NCBI GenBank assembly: GCA_020054105.1 | Contig: JAGVLW010000075.1 | Span: forward strand, 1-52,709 | Source of the DNA: Alphaproteobacteria bacterium | GTDB lineage: Bacteria > Pseudomonadota > Alphaproteobacteria > Rickettsiales > SXRF01 | Direction of reading: 5' to 3' | Length of the DNA: 52,709 nt | Shown: positions 47,222 through 52,709 of the stretch, piece by piece | Numbering within the stretch: position 1 is the stretch's first letter | How the letters are laid out: each line of letters opens with the position of its first letter | Notes under the pieces: model-generated | What the model saw: only the letters and a program-made list of their open reading frames with translations | What the model was told of the DNA's origin: nothing | The model's database searches: none | Program-made: the position numbers and the translations under genes

Positions 47222-48859
47222 ATGCAACCTTTCCCTGCTTTTCTAAAGAAATTGCCCAAGGCCGCGCTGCGCCGCATTGGCAATACGATCGACCTGATCG
47301 ATTACGCGATCAAAATCCGGCTGTATAAAAAACTGCTCGGCGACAGGCAAGAAAGCGAACGGCAATCGCTGCTGATTATTTCCGGCAACGGCATGAACGT
47401 CGTCTGGGCGCAGATATGGGCGCTGCTTAGCCTTCCCGTCCGCATGCAAGGTTACACCGGCTATGTGCTAACCAACCGCCGCCAGCGTACACTCAACGGC
47501 TATTTCCGGCTGATGGGCCTGCGACTCATCCATCTCGACGATTATCCGCTATCCGCCGACATTCCCCCGGCCATTCGCGAAGCGACGGCCAGCGCAACTG
47601 ATATCGAAAGCTTCAGGACGATCCATTACCAATCGGCGCCGGTCGGGCAGATCGCGCTTTCCACCTATAGCCGCAATTTCGGCACCGGGCTGATCGATTT
47701 TTCCGACCCAAAAGTGACAACGTATATTCGGCAATGGATCGGGCGCGTCTGCCATTGCATGGATCTGGCGCAGCGCATTTTCGCCGAGCGCCGGGTCGAC
47801 ATGCTGTTCGTTACCGAAGTATTCATGGAGGAATATGGTGCATTTTATTACGCCGCCTTGAACGCCAAGCTCAACATCGTCCGCTTCGCCGGCACCGTGC
47901 GCGACGACGCATTCATCATGCAGCACCTCTCCAAGGAAAATGACCGCATCCACCATTCCTCGCTCGATAAAACCACCTGGGAAAAGATACAGCGCCGCAG
48001 CGACGATGCCGCGATGGAAGCCGAGCTGGCGGCCAATTTCATGGACCGTTATGGCGACAAATGGCACCGCTCCAAGCGCGGGCATCCCAATACGCAGATG
48101 CCAGGCGTCGAGCAGGCCAAGGCGCAGCTAGGCATCACGCCGGGCCGTAAAGTCGCCGTCATTTACAGCCATATCCTCTACGACACGCTGTTTTTCTTCG
48201 GCACCGACCTGTTCAAGGATTACTCCGAATGGCTGGTCGAGACCGCACGCGCCGCCATCGCCAACCCGCATATCGACTGGCTCATAAAAGTGCATCCTTC
48301 CAACCTCTGGCGCGGCGAGATGGATACGTTGCTGAAAGGTCGTTTCGAGGAAGAACGGCTGTTGCAAAACGCGCTGGGCGCGCTGCCGCCGCATGTACGC
48401 ATCGTCGGCGCCGATACCAAAATCAACCCCTACACCTGGTTTCAGCTCGCCGATTATGGCATCACCGTGCGCGGCACCTCCGGCCTCGAGATGGCGGCAT
48501 TCGGCAAGACCGTCATCACCGCCGGCACCGGCCGTTACGAAGGCAACGGCTTTACTGTCGATCCCGCGAATGCCAGCGAATATCTCAACATATTGCGCCG
48601 CCTACATGAGTTGGCGCCGCCTTCGCGAGAGCAAACCCGCCTGGCCAAGCGTTACGCCCATGCGATCTTTGTCCTGAAACCCTATACGCTTTCGTCGCTT
48701 ACGCCACGCCGGCGCTTCGGCTGCAAAACGGTTTATCTCTCCGACGATCTGATTTATATTCCTACCGGATTGCGCGGCAACAGCCTGCCCAAAGACCTCG
48801 AGAAATTCGGGCAATGGGCGATCAACCCTGCCGACCGCGACTTGCTTGCCGATATTTAG
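47222..48859 (+). CDS. Capsule-polysaccharide-type glycosyltransferase-like protein
   Basis: 'WLIKVHPSNLWRGE...GITVRGTSGLEMAAFGKTVITAGTGRYEGNGFT'. Start ATG 47222 chosen because the longer ORF overlaps the previous gene. Confidence 0.55.
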   Translation: MQPFPAFLKKLPKAALRRIGNTIDLIDYAIKIRLYKKLLGDRQESERQSLLIISGNGMNVVWAQIWALLSLPVRMQGYTGYVLTNRRQRTLNGYFRLMGLRLIHLDDYPLSADIPPAIREATASATDIESFRTIHYQSAPVGQIALSTYSRNFGTGLIDFSDPKVTTYIRQWIGRVCHCMDLAQRIFAERRVDMLFVTEVFMEEYGAFYYAALNAKLNIVRFAGTVRDDAFIMQHLSKENDRIHHSSLDKTTWEKIQRRSDDAAMEAELAANFMDRYGDKWHRSKRGHPNTQMPGVEQAKAQLGITPGRKVAVIYSHILYDTLFFFGTDLFKDYSEWLVETARAAIANPHIDWLIKVHPSNLWRGEMDTLLKGRFEEERLLQNALGALPPHVRIVGADTKINPYTWFQLADYGITVRGTSGLEMAAFGKTVITAGTGRYEGNGFTVDPANASEYLNILRRLHELAPPSREQTRLAKRYAHAIFVLKPYTLSSLTPRRRFGCKTVYLSDDLIYIPTGLRGNSLPKDLEKFGQWAINPADRDLLADI

Positions 48860-48872
48860 ATAGGGGAGCCGA

Positions 48873-49439
48873 ATGTTTACGCACAAGAAATTCAATCCCC
48901 AGACGATGAGCGGGAAGAAAATCCTCGATATCGGCTGCGGCAACGCCAAGCTTAAAGGCGCCGTTGGGCTCGACAGCCGCAACCTTCCCGGCGTCGACGT
49001 CGTTTCCGATTTGAACCAGAGACTGCCCTTCGACAATGACAGTTTCGACGTAGTTTATGCCAACCAGGTGCTCGAGCATGTGCAGGAATTGATCGGGCTT
49101 TTGCACGAAATCCACCGCGTGCTGCGCCCGGGCGGCTTTCTGGTCGCACACACCCCCTATTTCCGCTCCTCCTGGGCACATATCGACCCGACCCATGTGC
49201 GGCATTTCACCATCTCGACGCTCGATTATTTCGTCAAAGGCACCTATTGCAACAACGAATACAAATTCGGCGACGTCGCCTTTTCCAGGCAGGAGGTCTT
49301 CCTCGATACCGATTATCGCTGGTCTCCGGCGCGCGCGTTTTTTTCCACCCTGGCGCTGCGCTGGCCGTTCCGTTTTGAAAACAGCACGCTTTCCTTCATC
49401 TATCCTTTCGAGCAGATCACCTTCGTGCTCACCAAATAG
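48873..49439 (+). CDS. Class I SAM-dependent methyltransferase
   Basis: 'ILDIGCGNAKLKGAVGLD...VYANQVLEHVQELIGLLHEIHRVLRPGGFLVAHTPY'. Confidence 0.85.
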   Translation: MFTHKKFNPQTMSGKKILDIGCGNAKLKGAVGLDSRNLPGVDVVSDLNQRLPFDNDSFDVVYANQVLEHVQELIGLLHEIHRVLRPGGFLVAHTPYFRSSWAHIDPTHVRHFTISTLDYFVKGTYCNNEYKFGDVAFSRQEVFLDTDYRWSPARAFFSTLALRWPFRFENSTLSFIYPFEQITFVLTK

Positions 49440-49444
49440 CCGCC

Positions 49445-50464
49445 ATGCTTTTCCAAACCGTCACCGCCGTCAATTACCTGCCTGTCACGCTGGTGTTTGC
49501 CCGCTTGCTGCGGCAGCACATTCCCGGCGCCAGGCTGTGCATCCTCGTGACGGACGTGTCGCAGGCCAAGCTTGACGACATCCGCACGCATTGGGGCGAT
49601 CTCGCCAGCTTCATCGGCTGCGACGATCTCGGCATTCCCGCCATCGCCGACATGCGCCGCTACTATTCCATCTTCGAGTTCTGCTCGGCCTGCAAGGTGC
49701 TGGCGCTGGGCTACCAGCTCATCGCAAAAAACGAGCCGGAATGCTGCTTCATCGACCCCGACATGCTGGTCATGGGCGATTTTACGCCGGAGATCCGCGA
49801 AACCAATAAAGACATCGCCGTCACCTATCACACCACCGCCCCCTACCCCGCCGACGGGCAGTCGCCGACGGAGCTGGAGTTGGTGGCTTCCGGCGCGATC
49901 AATGGCGGCCTGCTGTACATGCGCCGCTCGCCCCAAAGCCTGGAGGCGCTGAATTGGCTCATCGCCCAGACGCGTCATAACTGGTTCGTCGCCCCCGCTT
50001 ACGGCATGTTCGGCGACCAGCATTGGCTGGGCTTCCTGCCGCAGTTTTTCGGCAACATCACCGCTATCCTGCAAAGCCCCGCCATCAACATCGCCTATTG
50101 GAACCTGCATGAACGCCCGCTGCGCGAGGCTGGCGGTGTGCTTACCGCCAGGGACGTGCCCGCCAAGCTGTTCCATTTCAGCGGCTTTCCCCAGAGCAGC
50201 CAGCGCCTGAGCAAGCATTCCAACCGTATCTTCGACGCACAGACCGAGGGTTGCTTGACCACCCTCATCGCCCGCTACCGCGATGCCATTGCCACGGAGC
50301 AAGCGGCGGCAAAACTGGCGGGCGACCTCGCTTTTTCCCGCCAGGCTTTACATGCGCGCATGAAACTGGCAGAAACGCTGTGCGGCCACCGCTTCGCGCC
50401 CCTGCCGACCTATGGCGGGCGGTTCGCAAGGCTGGGTGCCGCGATCGATAGATTATTGGGGTGA
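49445..50464 (+). CDS. Putative GT-A-fold glycosyltransferase
   Basis: 'CCFIDPDMLVMGDF' DxD-like motif, 'FGDQHWLGFLPQFF', in the glycan gene cluster. Confidence 0.6.
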   Translation: MLFQTVTAVNYLPVTLVFARLLRQHIPGARLCILVTDVSQAKLDDIRTHWGDLASFIGCDDLGIPAIADMRRYYSIFEFCSACKVLALGYQLIAKNEPECCFIDPDMLVMGDFTPEIRETNKDIAVTYHTTAPYPADGQSPTELELVASGAINGGLLYMRRSPQSLEALNWLIAQTRHNWFVAPAYGMFGDQHWLGFLPQFFGNITAILQSPAINIAYWNLHERPLREAGGVLTARDVPAKLFHFSGFPQSSQRLSKHSNRIFDAQTEGCLTTLIARYRDAIATEQAAAKLAGDLAFSRQALHARMKLAETLCGHRFAPLPTYGGRFARLGAAIDRLLG

Positions 50465-50465
50465 C

Positions 50466-51448
50466 ATGTCCGCGCGCAAAGTGCTTATCACCGGGATCAC
50501 CGGCCAGGACGGCTCTTACCTGGCGGAGCTCATGCTCGGCCGCGGCTACAAGGTGCACGGCGTGGTGCGCCGCGACGCACTGGAAGACCCCACGCACCGG
50601 CTGACCAACATCGTCGGCATTCAACCGCGCATTCAGCTCCACGCCGCCAATATCGATAACTCGCTATCGCTCCATAAAATCGTCTCCGAAGTGCGGCCCG
50701 ACCAGTGCTACCATTTCGCCGCCTCCAGCTTCGTAAGCTATGCATTCGACGACGAGAACACCATCCTCAGCCATAATTTCTCGGCGACGCATTACCTGCT
50801 GTCGGCTTTAAAGGAGCTGGCGCCCAAATGCCGGCTGTATTTCGCCGGGTCGAGCGAAATGTTCGGCGCGCCCGACGCCGCGCCGCAAACGAGCGCAGCC
50901 ATTTCAATCCGCGCTCGCTCTACGGCATTTCCAAGCTGGCCAGTTACCATCTCGTGGCCAATTACCGCCGCCAGCATGGGTTGTTCGCCTGCACCGGCAT
51001 CGCCTACAACCACGAATCGCCGCGCCGCGGCTTTGAGTTCGTGACCCGCAAGATTACCTCGGGCGTCGCGAAAATCCACCTCGGGCTGAGCACGACACTC
51101 GAACTTGGCAATATCTCGGCCAGGCGCGACTGGGGCTATGCGCCGGAATATGTGGCAGCGATGGTCGCCATGCTCGAGCAGGACCAGCCGGACGATTATG
51201 TGCTTGCCACCGGTGTGCTGCACAGCGTCGAAGAGGTGCTTAAAATCGCCTTCGCCGCCATCGGTAAAAACTACCAGGATCATTGCGAGATAAGCGATCA
51301 ATATGTCCGGCCGGAAGCGCAGGTGCCGCTGGTGGGCGACGCGGCCAAGGCAAAAAAAATCCTCGGCTTCGCACCGAAAAAACCTTTTGCGGCGATGATC
51401 GAAGAAATGGTTGAGTCGGATATAAATCTGCTCAAGAAACAATCGTGA
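50466..51448 (+). pseudogene. Second GDP-mannose 4,6-dehydratase-like gene, split by a 1-nt frameshift
   Basis: ORF 50412..51044 gives MSARKVLITGITGQDGSYLAELML...SSEMFGAPDAAPQ; ORF 50828..51448 continues NERSHFNPRSLYGISKLASYHL.... One A restored in CGCAAACGAG near 50890-50898 rejoins the frames. Confidence 0.85.
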
Positions 51449-52668
51449 ATATCCTGTTTACGACGCCGCTCATGGAACATCCGCCGGTCGGCGGCCCGCA
51501 ACTGCGCATCGAAAACACCATCAAGGCGCTCAGCCGCGTCGGCAATCTCTACATCGTCTCGCGCGTCAACCAGGCGCCGATGGGCGGCTCGGCAGCCGAG
51601 CGGTTTTACAGCGGTTTCGCCAAAGCGTTCCACTACGCCCCTTCCTGCCTTTCCTATAACCGCAACCGCTATTTCCGCAAGGCCCGCAACATCCTAGGCG
51701 AACTGACCGGCTACGACGCCGCCCGCGACTGCGCGTTTATACTGCATTGCGTCGATGAATGGAAAATCGATGTCGTCTGGCTGGGCTATGGTAACAGCTT
51801 CTTCTCCTTCCCGCTAATTAAGGCGTTGCGCCGCGCCCGCCCCGCCCTCAAACTGGTCTGCGATACCGACAGCGTGTGGTCGCGCTTCGTGCTGCGCGAG
51901 CTGCCCTACATCAAAAACCCGCTGCGGCAAATACTGGTCGCGCGGCGCGGCCGCGCCAAGGAGCGCGAGGAACGCGCCTGGGTTGTGCTATGCGACGTCA
52001 CCACCGGCGTGTCGGAGGTGGACTGCGCCTATTACCGCTCGCTCGCCGCCGATACCGGCAAGATCCACCAATTTTCCAACGTGATCGACCTGGAAAGCTA
52101 CGCCGCCCTGCCACCGCCCGCGCCCGGGCTCAAGCATCCCTGCATCTACCTGGCCGGGCAATTCGGTCATGCCACCAGCGCCATGAACCGCGCCGCGCGC
52201 TGGATGCTCGACGACGTGCTGCCAATTGTCCGTCGGACCTTGCCCGACATCCATTTCTACATCGTCGGCAACCGCTCGAAGGAGGCATTTGGGCAGGAAG
52301 AAAGCCCGCATGTCACCGTGACCGGCAGGCTGGATTCGGTTTTGCCTTATCTCGCCCATGCCGATTTGTCGGTGGTGCCGCTGCAATTCGAGTCGGGCAC
52401 GCGGTTTAAGATCCTCGAGGCCGCCGCCTGCCGCATCCCCATTGTATCGACGACGCTGGGCGCGGAAGGCCTGCCCGTGCAGCATGAAAAGCACCTGCTT
52501 CTGGCCGATACGCCGGAAGCCTTTGCAGCGGCCATCATCCGGCTGATCGGCGACAGGCCTTATGCGGCCGCGCTGGCCGATGCCTGCCGCCAGATGGTGC
52601 ATGGACATTTCAGCGTCGATAGTTTAGAAAAAGAGGCCCGCAAAATTCTGGATTATATACTGAAATGA
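51445..52668 (+). CDS. Glycosyltransferase family 4/GT-B group 1
   Basis: 'PPVGGPQLRIENTIKAL', 'VVPLQFESGTRFKILEAAACRIPIVSTTLGAEGLPV'. Confidence 0.85.
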   Translation: MNILFTTPLMEHPPVGGPQLRIENTIKALSRVGNLYIVSRVNQAPMGGSAAERFYSGFAKAFHYAPSCLSYNRNRYFRKARNILGELTGYDAARDCAFILHCVDEWKIDVVWLGYGNSFFSFPLIKALRRARPALKLVCDTDSVWSRFVLRELPYIKNPLRQILVARRGRAKEREERAWVVLCDVTTGVSEVDCAYYRSLAADTGKIHQFSNVIDLESYAALPPPAPGLKHPCIYLAGQFGHATSAMNRAARWMLDDVLPIVRRTLPDIHFYIVGNRSKEAFGQEESPHVTVTGRLDSVLPYLAHADLSVVPLQFESGTRFKILEAAACRIPIVSTTLGAEGLPVQHEKHLLLADTPEAFAAAIIRLIGDRPYAAALADACRQMVHGHFSVDSLEKEARKILDYILK

Positions 52669-52709
52669 TCGAACGCATCACCCATAACGGCCAGCTGCTC
52701 GCCATCATC

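Noticed and set aside
1-52709. CRISPR arrays, phage or IS elements, known anti-phage operons
   Set aside because: No regular direct-repeat/spacer array, transposase, integrase or capsid gene was seen. The only defence-like unit is the antitoxin-Doc module.

Overview
The window looks like a chromosomal segment from an alphaproteobacterium (taxon inferred from gene content only). Positions 1-32 kb are mostly housekeeping genes: mnmA, prfB, a PBP1A-type mrcA, an amidase, rne, an M48/TPR protease, two DsbA-like proteins, ispE, a TPR protein, ETF-QO, a family-4-like UDG, a lytic transglycosylase, rnhB, a DUF721 protein, the F0 ATP synthase operon, rpmJ and tRNA-Arg(ACG). Positions 32-52.7 kb are a surface-glycan locus: GDP-mannose/GDP-fucose genes, an ABC flippase, a UDP-HexNAc dehydrogenase, neuB/neuC/neuA-type nonulosonate genes, a formyltransferase, a deacetylase, several methyltransferases and glycosyltransferases. 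The main observations are: (1) cloverleaf-like palindromic elements, with two copies read through in frame inside mnmA and a uracil-DNA glycosylase gene and two more copies in intergenic DNA; (2) an RHH antitoxin-Doc module preceded by a 3x10-bp tandem repeat and joined to mnmA by an ATGA overlap; (3) a seven-FG-GAP-repeat protein with a type IV pilin-like N-terminus; (4) a classical +1 programmed frameshift in prfB, in contrast to three probable 1-nt losses in A-runs that break mnmA, a methyltransferase-like gene and a second gmd; (5) an MshEN-GT2 fusion; (6) a structured rne leader carrying a 43-codon ORF. Homology calls come from reading the translations by eye. No database search was run.
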